Assembly (NCBI RefSeq): GCF_002938435.1
Contig: NZ_POQT01000020.1
Span: 17,545-81,544 of the forward strand
DNA length: 64,000 nt
From: Blastococcus saxobsidens
GTDB lineage: Bacteria; Actinomycetota; Actinomycetes; Mycobacteriales; Geodermatophilaceae
Reading direction: 5' to 3'
Numbering within the stretch: position 1 is the first letter of the stretch; every line of letters begins with the position of its first letter. Shown here piece after piece: positions 46,427 to 57,022 of the stretch. A program made the translations under genes and the position numbers. Below the pieces are notes generated by a model that saw only the letters and a program-made list of their open reading frames with translations, was not told where the DNA came from and searched no databases.

Positions 46427-49087
46427 ATGTCCCCGACCTCCGGGCCTCCGCACCGCCTCCGGGTCGAGCACCTCGACCGGGCGCTGGGGATCCGCACGAC
46501 GGCGCCCCGGCTGTCCTGGCGGCTGCCCGACGGGGCCCGCGAGCAGCTGGCCTACCGGATCACCACCGACAACGGCTGGGACAGCGGCTGGGTCGACAGC
46601 GGGCAGAACCTGCTCGTCACCTACGCAGGCCCCCCGCTCCTGTCGTCGCAGCGGGTGGAGTGGCGGGTGCGGCTGCGCACCGACCTCGGGGAGAGCCCGG
46701 TGTCGGCGCCGTCGTCGTTCGAGACGGGACTGCTCTGGGAGGAGGACTGGCAGGCATCCTGGGTGGAGCCGGGGCAGATGCCCGAGGGGTCGGCCGGTCA
46801 GCGGCCAGCCGCACTCCTCCGCTTCGAGTTCGACGTCGACCGGCCGGTGGTCGCCGCCCGGCTGCACGCCACGGCGCAGGGCGTCTACGAGGCCTTCCTG
46901 AACGGTGCCCGCGTGGGCGACGCCGAGCTGACCCCGGGGTGGACGCAGTACGACGTCCGGCTCCAGGTGCAGACGTGCGACGTCACCGCATCCGTCCGGT
47001 CGGGCCGCAACGCCATCGGCGTGGTCCTGGCCGACGGCTGGTTCCGCGGGCAGACGGGGATCACCCGGGCCGCCGAGCAGTGGGGCGACCGGCTGGCGGC
47101 CCTCCTCCAGCTCCAGGTGGAGCACGACGACGGCTCCGTGACCGTCGTGGGCAGCGGACCCGGCTGGCGCAGCAGCACGGGACACGTCGTCGCCGCCGAC
47201 CTCATCGCGGGCGAGCGCTGGGATCTCACCCGGCTCGAGCGCGGGTGGGCGGGTCCGGCCTTCGACGACACGGCCTGGGACGACGTGGCCGTCGTGGAGC
47301 ACGGTTTCGCGGGCCTGGTGGACTCGCCGGCGCCACCGGTCCGCCGCGTCGAGGAGATCGTCCCGGTGTCCGTCACCCGCCTGGACGCCCGCCGTCAGAT
47401 CGTCGACCTCGGCCAGAACATCAACGGCTGGGTCCGGTTGACCGACCTCGGTCCGGCCGGCACGACGCTGACGCTGACCCACGGCGAGTGGCTCGACCAG
47501 GACGGCGACGTCACCACCGACCACCTCCGCCCCGCCGTGCCGTTCCTGCCCGAGCCGCTGCCGGCCGGGCAGGTGGACTCGGTCGTCTCCGCGGGCGTCC
47601 CCGGCGACGTGTTCGAGCCCCGGCGCACCACCCACGGCTTCCGCTACGTCCGCATCGATGGGCATCCCGGCGACCTCACGGCGGACGACGTCCGGGGCGT
47701 CGTCGTGCACACCGACCTGCGCCGCACCGGCTCCTTCGGCTGCAGCGAGGAGCGGGTGAACCGGTTCCACGAGGCCGCGGTCTGGAGCCTGCGCAGCAAC
47801 GCCTGCGACGTCCCGACCGACTGCCCGCACCGGGAACGGAGCCCGTGGGTCGGTGACTGGCAGCTGTTCATCCCCACCGCTGCCTTCCTCTACGACGTCG
47901 CCGGGTTCTCGCTGAAGTGGTTGCGCGACGTCGCCGTCGACCAGTGGCCCGACGGCACGGTCGCGAACACGAGCCCCAGCACCCGCGGCGAGGGGCGGGA
48001 GAGCCCGATCGCCTTCCTGAACGGCTCGGCCGGCTGGGGTGACGCCGCGGTCATCGTGCCGTGGGAGCTGTACCGGGCCTACGGCGACGTCGACGTGCTC
48101 GACGAGCTGTGGCCGACGATGGTGCGCTGGCTGGCCCGTACGGAGCGGCTGGCCCGTGAGGGCCGGCACCCCGCTCGGGCGGCACGCCGCGCGGAACCGG
48201 CACCGCACGAGGAGTACCTGGTCGACACCGGCTTCCACTGGGGTGAATGGCTTGTCCCCGGCGAGGAGATCGACGACTTCCGGGCATGGGTAGCCGCGGA
48301 CAAGGGGGACGTGGCGACGGCGTACTTCGCGCACAGCGCAGGCCTGATGGCCCGGATCGCCGACCTGACCGGCCGCCCGGAGGACGCCGCCCGGTACGCC
48401 GAGCTGGCCGGGAACGTCCGGGCCGCCTGGTGTGCGGAGTACCTGGACGACGCCGGGCGGCTGACGCCGGACACCCAGGCCAACCACGTCCGGGCCCTGG
48501 CCTTCGGACTGGTGCCGGACGAGCTGCGGGCAACCGTCGCCGATCGGCTGGTCGAGCTGATCCGCAAGGCCGACACCCACCTGGGCACCGGCTTCCTGGC
48601 CACGCCGCACCTGCTGCCGGTGCTCGCCGGCACCGGGCACCTCGACGTCGCCTACGAGCTGCTGATGCAGGACACCGAACCCTCCTGGCTCGTCATGGTG
48701 GACAGGGGGGCGACCACCGTGTGGGAGAGGTGGAACGGCGTCGACGCCGAGGGTGTGCCGCACGAGTCGCTGAACCACTACTCCAAGGGCGCGGTCGTCT
48801 CGTTCCTGCACCGCTACACCGCCGGGATCGAGGTGGTCGAGCCCGCCTACCGCCGCTTCCGCGTGCGCCCCCGGCCCGGCGGCGGGCTCACGCACGCCGA
48901 GGCCGCGCACGAGTCGCCGTACGGCCGGATCGAGTCCGCCTGGCGGATCGAGGGCGGTGCGTTCGAGCTGCGCGTCGTCGTCCCCGCCGGCACCGCGGCC
49001 GAGATCGTCCTGCCGGACGGGTCGGTCGACGGCGCCGGCCCGGGGACCCACACCTACACCTGCGCCCTCGAGGAGAGCCTGCGTTGA
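46427..49087 (+). CDS. GH78 alpha-L-rhamnosidase 1
   Basis: This 886-residue GH78 enzyme has the usual chain of beta domains, an (alpha/alpha)6 catalytic barrel and a C-terminal beta domain. Acidic residues fall at 465, 470 and 477 in a divergent signature [13 protein letters not shown]; the second catalytic Glu is at about 767 in TVWERW. There is no signal peptide, so it acts on imported rhamnosides. ATG 46427 follows AGGAGA. The changed signature, compared with copy 2, suggests another linkage or aglycone preference. Confidence 0.9.
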   Translation: MSPTSGPPHRLRVEHLDRALGIRTTAPRLSWRLPDGAREQLAYRITTDNGWDSGWVDSGQNLLVTYAGPPLLSSQRVEWRVRLRTDLGESPVSAPSSFETGLLWEEDWQASWVEPGQMPEGSAGQRPAALLRFEFDVDRPVVAARLHATAQGVYEAFLNGARVGDAELTPGWTQYDVRLQVQTCDVTASVRSGRNAIGVVLADGWFRGQTGITRAAEQWGDRLAALLQLQVEHDDGSVTVVGSGPGWRSSTGHVVAADLIAGERWDLTRLERGWAGPAFDDTAWDDVAVVEHGFAGLVDSPAPPVRRVEEIVPVSVTRLDARRQIVDLGQNINGWVRLTDLGPAGTTLTLTHGEWLDQDGDVTTDHLRPAVPFLPEPLPAGQVDSVVSAGVPGDVFEPRRTTHGFRYVRIDGHPGDLTADDVRGVVVHTDLRRTGSFGCSEERVNRFHEAAVWSLRSNACDVPTDCPHRERSPWVGDWQLFIPTAAFLYDVAGFSLKWLRDVAVDQWPDGTVANTSPSTRGEGRESPIAFLNGSAGWGDAAVIVPWELYRAYGDVDVLDELWPTMVRWLARTERLAREGRHPARAARRAEPAPHEEYLVDTGFHWGEWLVPGEEIDDFRAWVAADKGDVATAYFAHSAGLMARIADLTGRPEDAARYAELAGNVRAAWCAEYLDDAGRLTPDTQANHVRALAFGLVPDELRATVADRLVELIRKADTHLGTGFLATPHLLPVLAGTGHLDVAYELLMQDTEPSWLVMVDRGATTVWERWNGVDAEGVPHESLNHYSKGAVVSFLHRYTAGIEVVEPAYRRFRVRPRPGGGLTHAEAAHESPYGRIESAWRIEGGAFELRVVVPAGTAAEIVLPDGSVDGAGPGTHTYTCALEESLR

Positions 49088-50007
49088 CCGCCGAGACGAC
49101 CGAGTGGGCCGGCCCGGCCCGCTTCCTGCCCCCGCACGAGCCCACCCGCCGCGACGACGGCGCACTGCACTACAGCGGGCTGACCTACGCCGCGCCCGTC
49201 GGCTTCCGCCCCCTCCAGCTGGACGTGTGGGTGCCTCCGACGGCGACCCCGAGCCCGCTGGTGGTGTGGATCCACGGCGGTGCGTGGATGGGCGGCGACC
49301 GCCGCCACCTGCCCGAGACCTTGCGTCCCGACCAGCTGTTCGACGCGCTGCTGGAGGTCGGCCTCGCCGTCGCGACCATCGACTACCGGCACGCGCTCGA
49401 GGCGCCGTTCCCCGCACAGCTGCACGACGCCAAGGCGGCCGTCCGCTACCTGCGCGCGCATGCCGACGTCCTGGGCGTCGACACCGCACGCATCGGCGTC
49501 GCCGGGGAGTCGGCCGGTGGTCATCTCGCCGCCCTGCTCGCGCTGACGGCCTTCCGCGCCGACCTCGAGGGCACGCAGGGTGTCGGTGGGACGTCGAGCG
49601 CGGTCGACGTCGTCGTCGACTGGTACGGGGTCGCCGACCTGTCGACCATGCCGCGGATGACCCCGCCCCCGCACCTCCTCGAGAAGCTGCCGCCGGAGTT
49701 CGCGACCCCTCCGGAGGACTTCCTCCTGAGCGGGGCGGACGCCGCGACGCGCGCCGACGCCAGCCCCGTCACCCACGTGACGCCGCAGGCGCCGCCCTTC
49801 CTGCTCGTCCACGGCACCACCGACTGGCTCGTGCCCTACAGCCAGAGCGAGCAGTTGCACGCCGCCCTGACGTCGGTCGGGGTGGAGTCCCGGCTGGTTC
49901 CGGTCGAGGGCGCCGAGCACATCTTCACCGGCTGCGACGACATCGACGCCGTCGTCCAGCTCTCGGTCGACTACCTGGCCACGAGCCTCAAGGGGGACCC
50001 GCGATGA
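49084..50007 (+). CDS. Alpha/beta hydrolase (esterase) between rhamnosidases
   Basis: This 307-residue esterase has HGGAWMGGD, GESAGGH, a late Asp (HGTTDW) and His (GAEHIF). It starts at TTG 49084, overlapping the rhamnosidase stop (TTGA), and its own stop overlaps the next ATG. It is a paralogue of the esterase at 35551. Placed between two rhamnosidases, it probably removes acyl groups (acetyl, malonyl or cinnamoyl) that would block them; this is inference. Confidence 0.87.
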   Translation: MTAETTEWAGPARFLPPHEPTRRDDGALHYSGLTYAAPVGFRPLQLDVWVPPTATPSPLVVWIHGGAWMGGDRRHLPETLRPDQLFDALLEVGLAVATIDYRHALEAPFPAQLHDAKAAVRYLRAHADVLGVDTARIGVAGESAGGHLAALLALTAFRADLEGTQGVGGTSSAVDVVVDWYGVADLSTMPRMTPPPHLLEKLPPEFATPPEDFLLSGADAATRADASPVTHVTPQAPPFLLVHGTTDWLVPYSQSEQLHAALTSVGVESRLVPVEGAEHIFTGCDDIDAVVQLSVDYLATSLKGDPR

Positions 50008-52640
50008 GCGACCTGACCGTCCTGCCCGTCACCGCCGAGCACCACCGCGAGCCCTTCGGCATCGGCGAGACCACCCCCCGCCTGTCCTGGGTCGCGCGCA
50101 CCGAGCTGCCCGGCTGGCGGCAGGCGGCCTACGAGCTGGAGATCGAGCCGCTCGACGGCCCGGCGTGGTCCTCCGGGCGGATCGGCTCCGCCGAGTCGGT
50201 GCTCGTCCCCTGGGGAGCGCCCCCGCTCGCCAGCCGCGAGCAGCGCAGCGTGCGGGTGCGCGTGTGGGGCGAGGGCGCCGCCGAGCCGTCCACCTGGAGC
50301 GAGGACGTCGTCGTCGAGGCGGGCCTGCTCGAGCCGTCGGACTGGTCCGCCGCGCTGGCCCGGCCGGTACTGCCGGCCGACGTGCCCGAGCCGGTCGTCC
50401 TGCTGCGCCGCGAGTTCGCCCTCGACAAGCCGGTCGTGCGGGCGCGCCTCTACGCGACGGCTCAGGGCGTCTACGAGGCGGAGCTCAACGGTGCCCCCGT
50501 CTCCGACGTCGTGCTCGCACCCGGGTGGACCAGCTACCGGCACCGGCTGCGCTACCAGACCTACGACGTCACCGGCCTGCTGACCGAGGGCGCCAACGCG
50601 CTGGGCGTCCAGCTGGCCGAGGGCTGGTTCACCGGTTACCTGGGCTTCACCGGCAAGCGCGAGTGGTACGGCGACCGCACCGGCGCCTTCCTGCAGCTGG
50701 AGGTGGACCACCCCGACGGCACGCGGACGCTGGTGGTCACCGACGGCGCCTGGCGCTCGGCCGGCGGACCGACGACGAGCTCCGGCCTCTACAACGGCGA
50801 GACCTACGACGCCCGCCGCGAGCTGCCGGGCTGGTCGCGGCCGGGCTTCGACGACGCGGCGTGGACCCCGGTCGAGGTCGGCGACCTCGACGTCTCCACC
50901 CTCGTGGCCCCCACCGGTCCGCCGGTGCGGCGGACGCAGATCGTGCCCGTCCAGGCCATCACCACGTCGCCGTCGGGGAGGACGCTGGTCGACTTCGGGC
51001 AGAACCTCGTCGGGCGGATCCGCTTCGCGCTGCCCGACGGCGCGGAAGGCACCGAGATCACCGTCCGGCACGCCGAGGTGCTCGAGCACGGCGAGCTGGG
51101 CACCAGGCCCCTGAAGGGCGCGCGCGCCACCGACGTCGTCGTCCTGGACGGCGCCGGCCCGCGGACCTGGGAGCCCCGGTTCACCTTCCACGGGTTCCGC
51201 TACGCGGAGGTCTCGGGCTGGCCGGGCGAGCTGCACGCCGACGACCTCGAGGCCGTCGTCCTGCACACCGACCTGCGCCGCACCGGCACGTTCACCTGCT
51301 CCGACCCCGACGTCGAGCGGCTGCACGAGAACGTCGTCTGGGGCATGCGCGGCAACTTCCTCGACATCCCCACCGACTGCCCCCAGCGGGACGAGCGGCT
51401 GGGCTGGACCGGCGACCTGCAGGTGTTCGCCCCCACGGCGTCGTTCCTCTACGACACCGCGGGCATGCTGCGCTCCTGGCTGAGCGACCTCGCGGTGGAG
51501 CAGCTGCGCGACCACGGCGGCATCGTGCCGATGTACGTGCCGTTCCTGCCGCTGTTGCCGTTCCCGCAGAAGCCGGAGACCGGCTGGGGGGACGCCGCCG
51601 TAGTGGTGCCCTGGGTGCTGTACCAGCGCACCGGCGACACCGGCCTGCTGGCGGCTCAGTGGGAGTCGATGGTCGCCTGGATCGACGCCTTCGCCGGCCG
51701 CGCCGGTGCGCACCTGGACTTCCCGGAGGGCGGCTTCTCCTTCGGCGACTGGCTGGACACCGCGGCGCCGCCGGACAACCCGGCCGCCGCCCGGACCCCG
51801 TGGCAGTGCGTGGCCACCGCGTACCTGTCGCGGTCGGCCCGGACGGTGGCGCAGGCGGCCGAGGTGCTGGGGCACGACGGGAGCCGGTTCGCCGAGCTCG
51901 CCGACCGGGCCGCGGCCCGGTTCCGCGCCGAGTACGTCAGCCCCAACGGCCGGGTGGCGTTCCCGTCGCAGACGGCCTACGCCATGGCGCTGGAGTTCGA
52001 CCTGCTGGAGCCCGGGCAGCGGGAGCACGCCGGCCGGCTGCTGGCCGAGCAGGTGCTCAAGGACGGGTTCCACATCGCCAGCGGGTTCCTCGGCACGCCG
52101 CTGGTCACCGACGCCCTGACGAACGCCGGTGAGCTCCCGACCGCCTACGAGCTGCTGCTGCAGCGCGAGAGCCCCTCGTGGCTGTACGCCGTGACCATGG
52201 GTGCGACGACCATCTGGGAGCGCTGGGACTCCATGCTCCCGGACGGGACGATCAACCCCGGCGAGATGACGTCGTTCAACCACTACGCCCTGGGTGCGGT
52301 GGCCGACTGGCTGCACCGGACCGTGGCCGGGCTGGCCCCGGCCGGGCCCGGGTACCGGCGGCTCCGGGTGGCCCCGCGGCCCGGCCCGGGGATCACGTCG
52401 GCGGGCGCGACGCACGAGACGCCCTACGGGACGGCGGAGGTCTCCTGGACGCTGACCGGTGGGACGCGGTTCGCCCTGGAGGTGACCGTGCCGCCCAGCA
52501 CGACGGCCGAGATCGTGCTGCCCGACGGCAGCGTCCCGGTGGAGGTCGGCTCCGGCCGGCACTCGTTCGCGGCCACGATCGCCGAGCCCCGGCCGGTCGA
52601 GAAGCCGGCGCTGTTCTTCAACCCCGACGACCACCAGTGA
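50004..52640 (+). CDS. GH78 alpha-L-rhamnosidase 2
   Basis: This 878-residue GH78 enzyme has the classic signature DCPQRDERLGWTGD beginning at residue 458 (general acid region) and Glu739 in TIWERWDS. It shares the domain order of copy 1 but is clearly divergent, so the pair is an old duplication or two acquisitions. There is no signal peptide. ATG 50004 overlaps the esterase stop (ATGA). Released rhamnose would enter the rha genes at 23-28 kb. Confidence 0.93.
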   Translation: MSDLTVLPVTAEHHREPFGIGETTPRLSWVARTELPGWRQAAYELEIEPLDGPAWSSGRIGSAESVLVPWGAPPLASREQRSVRVRVWGEGAAEPSTWSEDVVVEAGLLEPSDWSAALARPVLPADVPEPVVLLRREFALDKPVVRARLYATAQGVYEAELNGAPVSDVVLAPGWTSYRHRLRYQTYDVTGLLTEGANALGVQLAEGWFTGYLGFTGKREWYGDRTGAFLQLEVDHPDGTRTLVVTDGAWRSAGGPTTSSGLYNGETYDARRELPGWSRPGFDDAAWTPVEVGDLDVSTLVAPTGPPVRRTQIVPVQAITTSPSGRTLVDFGQNLVGRIRFALPDGAEGTEITVRHAEVLEHGELGTRPLKGARATDVVVLDGAGPRTWEPRFTFHGFRYAEVSGWPGELHADDLEAVVLHTDLRRTGTFTCSDPDVERLHENVVWGMRGNFLDIPTDCPQRDERLGWTGDLQVFAPTASFLYDTAGMLRSWLSDLAVEQLRDHGGIVPMYVPFLPLLPFPQKPETGWGDAAVVVPWVLYQRTGDTGLLAAQWESMVAWIDAFAGRAGAHLDFPEGGFSFGDWLDTAAPPDNPAAARTPWQCVATAYLSRSARTVAQAAEVLGHDGSRFAELADRAAARFRAEYVSPNGRVAFPSQTAYAMALEFDLLEPGQREHAGRLLAEQVLKDGFHIASGFLGTPLVTDALTNAGELPTAYELLLQRESPSWLYAVTMGATTIWERWDSMLPDGTINPGEMTSFNHYALGAVADWLHRTVAGLAPAGPGYRRLRVAPRPGPGITSAGATHETPYGTAEVSWTLTGGTRFALEVTVPPSTTAEIVLPDGSVPVEVGSGRHSFAATIAEPRPVEKPALFFNPDDHQ

Positions 52641-52660
52641 CCGGCGGAGAGGCCCACGCG

Positions 52661-53719
52661 ATGACCGCAGGGAAGTACGACTCCATCCGGCCGGGACAGG
52701 TCTGGCTCGACACGGACGGCAACCGGATCCAGGCCCACGGCGGATCCATCATCGAGGCCGACGGGGTCTTCTACTGGTACGGGGAGAACAAGGAGCGGAC
52801 GAAGCCGGGCAACGGCATCTGGCACTGGGGCATCCGGTGCTACTCCTCGACGGACCTCTACAACTGGGAGGACCGGGGGCTGATCATCCCGCCGCAGCCG
52901 GAGGACCCCGATTCACCCCTGCACCCGGCCAAGAACGTCGACCGGCCGCACATCGTCCACAACGAGCGCACCGGGAAGTACGTGTGCTGGCTGAAGCTCA
53001 TGGGGGAGGGGCACACGCAGGAGAGCACCGTGCTGGTCGCCGACTCGCTGCTGGGGCCGTACGAGATCGTCCGCACGGGGTTCCGCCCGCTCGGGATGAA
53101 CGCCGGTGACTTCGATCTGGTCGTCCACCCGGAGGACGGCAAGGCCTACTACTACTACTACGAGCGGGTGCACAGCGAACTGATCTGCGCCGACCTGACC
53201 GAGGACTACACCGACGTCACCGGCTACTACTCGACGCACTTCCCGCGTCCGCACCCGCCGGCGGTGCGCGAGGCGCCGGCCTACTTCCGCCGGGGAGCCC
53301 AGCACTACCTGTTCACATCGGGGACGTCGTGGTACTTCCCCAACCGCTCCGAGGTCGCGACCGCCGAGACCTACCACGGGCCCTGGACCGTCCTGGGCGA
53401 CCCGCACCCGGGGGACCCGACCGGGACGTCGTTCGGCTCGCAGATCACCTCGGTCTTCAAGCACCCGGGGAAGAAGGATCTCTACATCGCCCTGGCGGAC
53501 CGGTGGCTGCCCGCGACGCCGCCCGAGGTGTCCCGCGCGGTGCACGACGACATGGCGCGCGTCTTCGGCGGTGGTGGCGAGCCGGACCCCGGGCTCTCGG
53601 CGGAGTTCGCGAAGGCGGACACGTCGGTGGCCGACTACGTGTGGCTGCCCGTCCGGTTCGACGGGGAGCAGCCGGTGCTCGACTGGCACGACGAGTGGCG
53701 GATCGAGGACCACGACTGA
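52661..53719 (+). CDS. GH43-type five-bladed propeller hydrolase (galactosidase-like subgroup)
   Basis: This 352-residue protein begins with QAHGGSIIEADGVFYWYGENKE, a hallmark of the GH43 branch that includes exo-beta-1,3-galactanases, followed by repeated propeller blades (NVDRPHIVHNERTGKYVCW, DFDLVVHPEDGKAYYYYYE). There is no signal peptide. The subgroup call is by eye; arabinosidase or xylosidase activity is possible. galK and galT in the same locus fit galactose release. Confidence 0.8.
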   Translation: MTAGKYDSIRPGQVWLDTDGNRIQAHGGSIIEADGVFYWYGENKERTKPGNGIWHWGIRCYSSTDLYNWEDRGLIIPPQPEDPDSPLHPAKNVDRPHIVHNERTGKYVCWLKLMGEGHTQESTVLVADSLLGPYEIVRTGFRPLGMNAGDFDLVVHPEDGKAYYYYYERVHSELICADLTEDYTDVTGYYSTHFPRPHPPAVREAPAYFRRGAQHYLFTSGTSWYFPNRSEVATAETYHGPWTVLGDPHPGDPTGTSFGSQITSVFKHPGKKDLYIALADRWLPATPPEVSRAVHDDMARVFGGGGEPDPGLSAEFAKADTSVADYVWLPVRFDGEQPVLDWHDEWRIEDHD

Positions 53720-55218
53720 TGCCCGCACCCGCGCACCCACGGCCCGTGGTCCCCGGTTTCCACCCGGACCCGAGCATCTGCCGGGTCGGGGACACGTACT
53801 GGATGGTCGTCTCCAGCTTCGAGTACGCGCCCGGGGTCCCGCTGTTCCGCTCGACCGACCTGGTCACCTGGGAGCAGGCCGGGCACGTGCTGGCCCGGCC
53901 GTCCCAGCTCGACGTGTCGAAGGCGCCGGGGTCCGGCGGGATCACCGCGCCGACGATCCGGTTCCACGACGGCCGGTTCTGGTTGGTCACCACGAACCTC
54001 GCCGACGGCGGGTGGCAGGTGCTCGTCCACGCCGAGGACCCGCTGGGGGAGTGGTCCGAGCCTGTCCGGCTGACCGACGTCCGCGGCATCGACCCCGACC
54101 TGGCGTGGGACGACGACGGCACGCTGCTGGTCACCTACGCCGGCTTCGGCACCGGGGGACCGGCCGGGCTGGTGCAGCAGGCCGTCGACCCGGTCACGGG
54201 TGCGGCGCTGACGGAACGGCGGCACGTCTGGCAGGGCACCGGCGGCCGGTTCCCGGAGGGACCGCACCTCTACCGGATCGGTCGGTACTGGTACCTGCTG
54301 ATCGCCGAGGGCGGCACCGAGCGCGGGCACGCCGTGACGATCGCCCGCGGGCCCTCGCCATCCGGGCCGTTCGAGCCGTGCCCGGAGAACCCGCTGCTCA
54401 CCCACCGCGGCATCGAGTCGCCGGTCCAGAACACCGGGCACTCCGACCTGGTGCAGCGGCCGGACGGCAGCTGGGCGATCGTCTTCCACGGCGTCCGGCC
54501 GCGGGGCGCCAGCCCGCAGTTCCACGTCCTCGGCCGCGAGACGTTCGCCGCCGAGGTGGTGTGGGAGGACGGCTGGCCGCGCATCGGCGAGTGGCTGGTG
54601 CCGACGATCGACGCGGTGCAGGCCGAGGAACTCGGGAGCCCGGCGCTGCCGGACTCCTGGGTGTCGCCGCGGCGCTTTCCGACCGAGCTGCTCACCCGGT
54701 CCGACGGCGGCTGGCGGCTCTCCGCCGCAGATCCGGACCCCACGTCGGAGGACTCCGCGTTCGCCGGCCGGCGGCAGGAGCACCTGGTCGCCTCCGCCCG
54801 GGCGGTCGTGGACGCGAGCCGGGGCGTCGGTGGGCTCGCGGTGCGCATGGACGCCCGGCACCAGCTCGCCCTGGAGGTGGACGGCGACCGCGTCCGGGCG
54901 ATCGCGCAGGTCGGGCCGCTCCGGCAGGTGCTGGGGCAGACCTCCGTCCCGGCGGGCGAGGACGTCGTCCTGGAGATCCGTGCCGTGCCGGACGAGGGTC
55001 ACTTCTCCTCGACGGCGCTGGGCCCGGACCAGCTCCTCGCCGGCGTCGTCGGCGGGAACGGGTTCACCGAGCTGGGCCGGCTGGACGGCCGGTACGTCTC
55101 CACCGAGGTCGCCGGCGGGATGACCGGCCGGCTGATGGGGGTGTGGTGTGCGCGGGGCGAGCTCGTGGTCCGCTCGTTCTCCTACGCCGGTACGGACGAC
55201 CCGGAGACGTCGGTCTGA
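53719..55218 (+). CDS. GH43 beta-xylosidase / alpha-L-arabinofuranosidase
   Basis: This 499-residue protein has an N-terminal GH43 propeller with base Asp17 (FHPDPSI), a pKa-modulating Asp in GIDPDLAWDDD and the acid Glu in RFPEGPHLYRI. The C-terminal beta-sandwich (about 320-499) is the usual GH43_C2 domain. The ATG shares one base with the previous stop (TGATG). No secretion signal. Removal of a pentose from glycosides is the likely role. It is the last gene of the 14.5-kb operon and faces uidA across 25 bases. Confidence 0.9.
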   Translation: MPAPAHPRPVVPGFHPDPSICRVGDTYWMVVSSFEYAPGVPLFRSTDLVTWEQAGHVLARPSQLDVSKAPGSGGITAPTIRFHDGRFWLVTTNLADGGWQVLVHAEDPLGEWSEPVRLTDVRGIDPDLAWDDDGTLLVTYAGFGTGGPAGLVQQAVDPVTGAALTERRHVWQGTGGRFPEGPHLYRIGRYWYLLIAEGGTERGHAVTIARGPSPSGPFEPCPENPLLTHRGIESPVQNTGHSDLVQRPDGSWAIVFHGVRPRGASPQFHVLGRETFAAEVVWEDGWPRIGEWLVPTIDAVQAEELGSPALPDSWVSPRRFPTELLTRSDGGWRLSAADPDPTSEDSAFAGRRQEHLVASARAVVDASRGVGGLAVRMDARHQLALEVDGDRVRAIAQVGPLRQVLGQTSVPAGEDVVLEIRAVPDEGHFSSTALGPDQLLAGVVGGNGFTELGRLDGRYVSTEVAGGMTGRLMGVWCARGELVVRSFSYAGTDDPETSV

Positions 55219-55243
55219 CCGGTCGCGCGTCTGCTCGGATCGC

Positions 55244-57022
55244 TCACCGCAGCTGCTGCCAGCGGCGGCGGACGGCGAAGGCGGAGGCCTTCGGCTTGCG
55301 GTCGCGGGTGAACACGCCCTTCCGGTTGCCGCCGACCCGGAACGGGCTGGACGGCGTGGAGAAGTCCGCGAAGTTCCACACGTGCTCGCCCACGACGGCA
55401 CTCACCCGGTCGAAGACGCGGTGGTACATCTCGAGCATCTCGACCTGGAACTCCTCGGTCCAGGGCTCCGCGAGGATGGAGTGCAGCCCGGCCAGCGTGT
55501 CCGCGCCGTACTCGCTGACCAGGATCGGCTTGCCCTCGGTGGCCCAGGCCTCGAGCTCTGCCTGCAGCGCCTTCTCGGCCGCGGGGAGGTCCCCGGTATT
55601 GATGGCCCAGCCGTAGTAGCGGTTGAGCATCACGACGTCGCCGAGTGCCTGTAGCCGGTCCTTGCCGTGCGGCGCACCCACCATGTTGGCGCTGCCGACG
55701 GGCCGGGTCGGGTCGAGCTCCCGGGTCAGCGCGAACAGCGGCTCGAAGTAGGCGACGGATGCCTCGGTGTCCGACTCCGGCTCGTTCGAGATGCTCCAGA
55801 GCACGACGCTCGGGTGGTTCTTGTCCCGCGCGACGAGCTCGCGGATCGCCTGCGCGTGCACCTCCTGGCTGACGTCGTTCAGGGCGTCGGGGGAGAAGGT
55901 CGGCGGGAACTGGCGCTGCAGGAAGCCGCCGATCATGCCGAAGTTCTGCCCGACCGCGGCGACCTCGTCGATGACGACGACGCCGTGCCGGTCGGCGTAC
56001 TCCAGGACCTCCTCGGCGTACGGGTAGTGCGACGTGCGGAAGGAGTTGGCACCGATCCAGTCCATCAGCGCGAAGTCGTGGACCATCAGCACGTCGTCGT
56101 GCCCCCGCCCGCGCACCGGGGCGTCCTCGTGCTTGCCGAAGCCGCGGAAGTAGAACGGCTCCCCGTTGATCAGGAACTCCGTCCCCTTGATCCGCACCGT
56201 GCGGACGCCCACGGGCAGCACGTAGCTGTCCACGACCTCGTCCCCGGACACCAGGTCGACCCGCAGGTCGTAGAGGTAGCCCTCGCCCGGTCGCCACGGT
56301 CGGACGTCGTCGACCCGGAGGGTTCCGCTCGCACCGGTGTCCTGGGCGACCTCCACGCCCTCCGCGTCGAGCAGCGTGACCCGCACGTCGACCTCGTCCG
56401 GCCCCGCGAGGGCCACCTCGTAGTCGACGGTGCCGGCCGTGCCCTCGAGGCCGGTCACCACCGTGACGTCGTCGACGTAGGTGCGCGGCGTGCAGTACAG
56501 CCACACCGGGCGGTGCAGGCCGGCGTAGTTCGTGAAGTCGTGGAAAGGCTTCACCTGTCGGCCCTGGGGGCCGTCGTCGACGAGGCCGGGCGGCAGCGAC
56601 TGGAAGGACACCCGGTTGTCCACGACGACGGTCACGCGCGCAGACGTCCCGGGCCGGACGTGATCGGTCACGTCGGCCTCGAACGGGGTGAACCCGCCCT
56701 CGTGCGCCACGACCTCGACGTCGTCGACCCAGACCACGGCACGGTGCGTCGCGGAGTCGAAACGCAGCACGATCCTCGAGCCGGCCCAGCCGCGCGGCAC
56801 GAGTACGGTGGTCTGGTACCAGACGTCACCGACGTGGTCCCGGACGGACCGCTCGGGGAAGAGGTCGGTGAAGCTCGCCGGCACCGGCACCTCGCGGCTG
56901 TCGGGCAGCCGCCCACGCCACCAGCCCTCGCTCCGCCCGGCGTCGGTCGGGTCGAGGGTGAAGGCCCAGAGCGCGTCGAGGCGCCGCCGTTCGCGGGTGG
57001 GTCCGTCCTGGGGGCGCAGCAT
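55244..57022 (-). CDS. uidA: GH2 beta-glucuronidase
   Basis: This 592-residue protein aligns along its whole length with E. coli GusA (603). The start MLRPQDGPTRERRRLDALWAF and the segments GLHRPVWLY, GANSFRTSHYPYAEE and VGEHVWNFADF are shared. Acid/base Glu is near residue 414 in SISNEPE and the nucleophile Glu near 504 in VSEYGAD, the same spacing as E. coli. It would release glucuronic acid from imported glucuronides. ATG 57022 is chosen by this alignment; the frame is open further upstream. Confidence 0.94.
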   Translation of the reverse strand: MLRPQDGPTRERRRLDALWAFTLDPTDAGRSEGWWRGRLPDSREVPVPASFTDLFPERSVRDHVGDVWYQTTVLVPRGWAGSRIVLRFDSATHRAVVWVDDVEVVAHEGGFTPFEADVTDHVRPGTSARVTVVVDNRVSFQSLPPGLVDDGPQGRQVKPFHDFTNYAGLHRPVWLYCTPRTYVDDVTVVTGLEGTAGTVDYEVALAGPDEVDVRVTLLDAEGVEVAQDTGASGTLRVDDVRPWRPGEGYLYDLRVDLVSGDEVVDSYVLPVGVRTVRIKGTEFLINGEPFYFRGFGKHEDAPVRGRGHDDVLMVHDFALMDWIGANSFRTSHYPYAEEVLEYADRHGVVVIDEVAAVGQNFGMIGGFLQRQFPPTFSPDALNDVSQEVHAQAIRELVARDKNHPSVVLWSISNEPESDTEASVAYFEPLFALTRELDPTRPVGSANMVGAPHGKDRLQALGDVVMLNRYYGWAINTGDLPAAEKALQAELEAWATEGKPILVSEYGADTLAGLHSILAEPWTEEFQVEMLEMYHRVFDRVSAVVGEHVWNFADFSTPSSPFRVGGNRKGVFTRDRKPKASAFAVRRRWQQLR

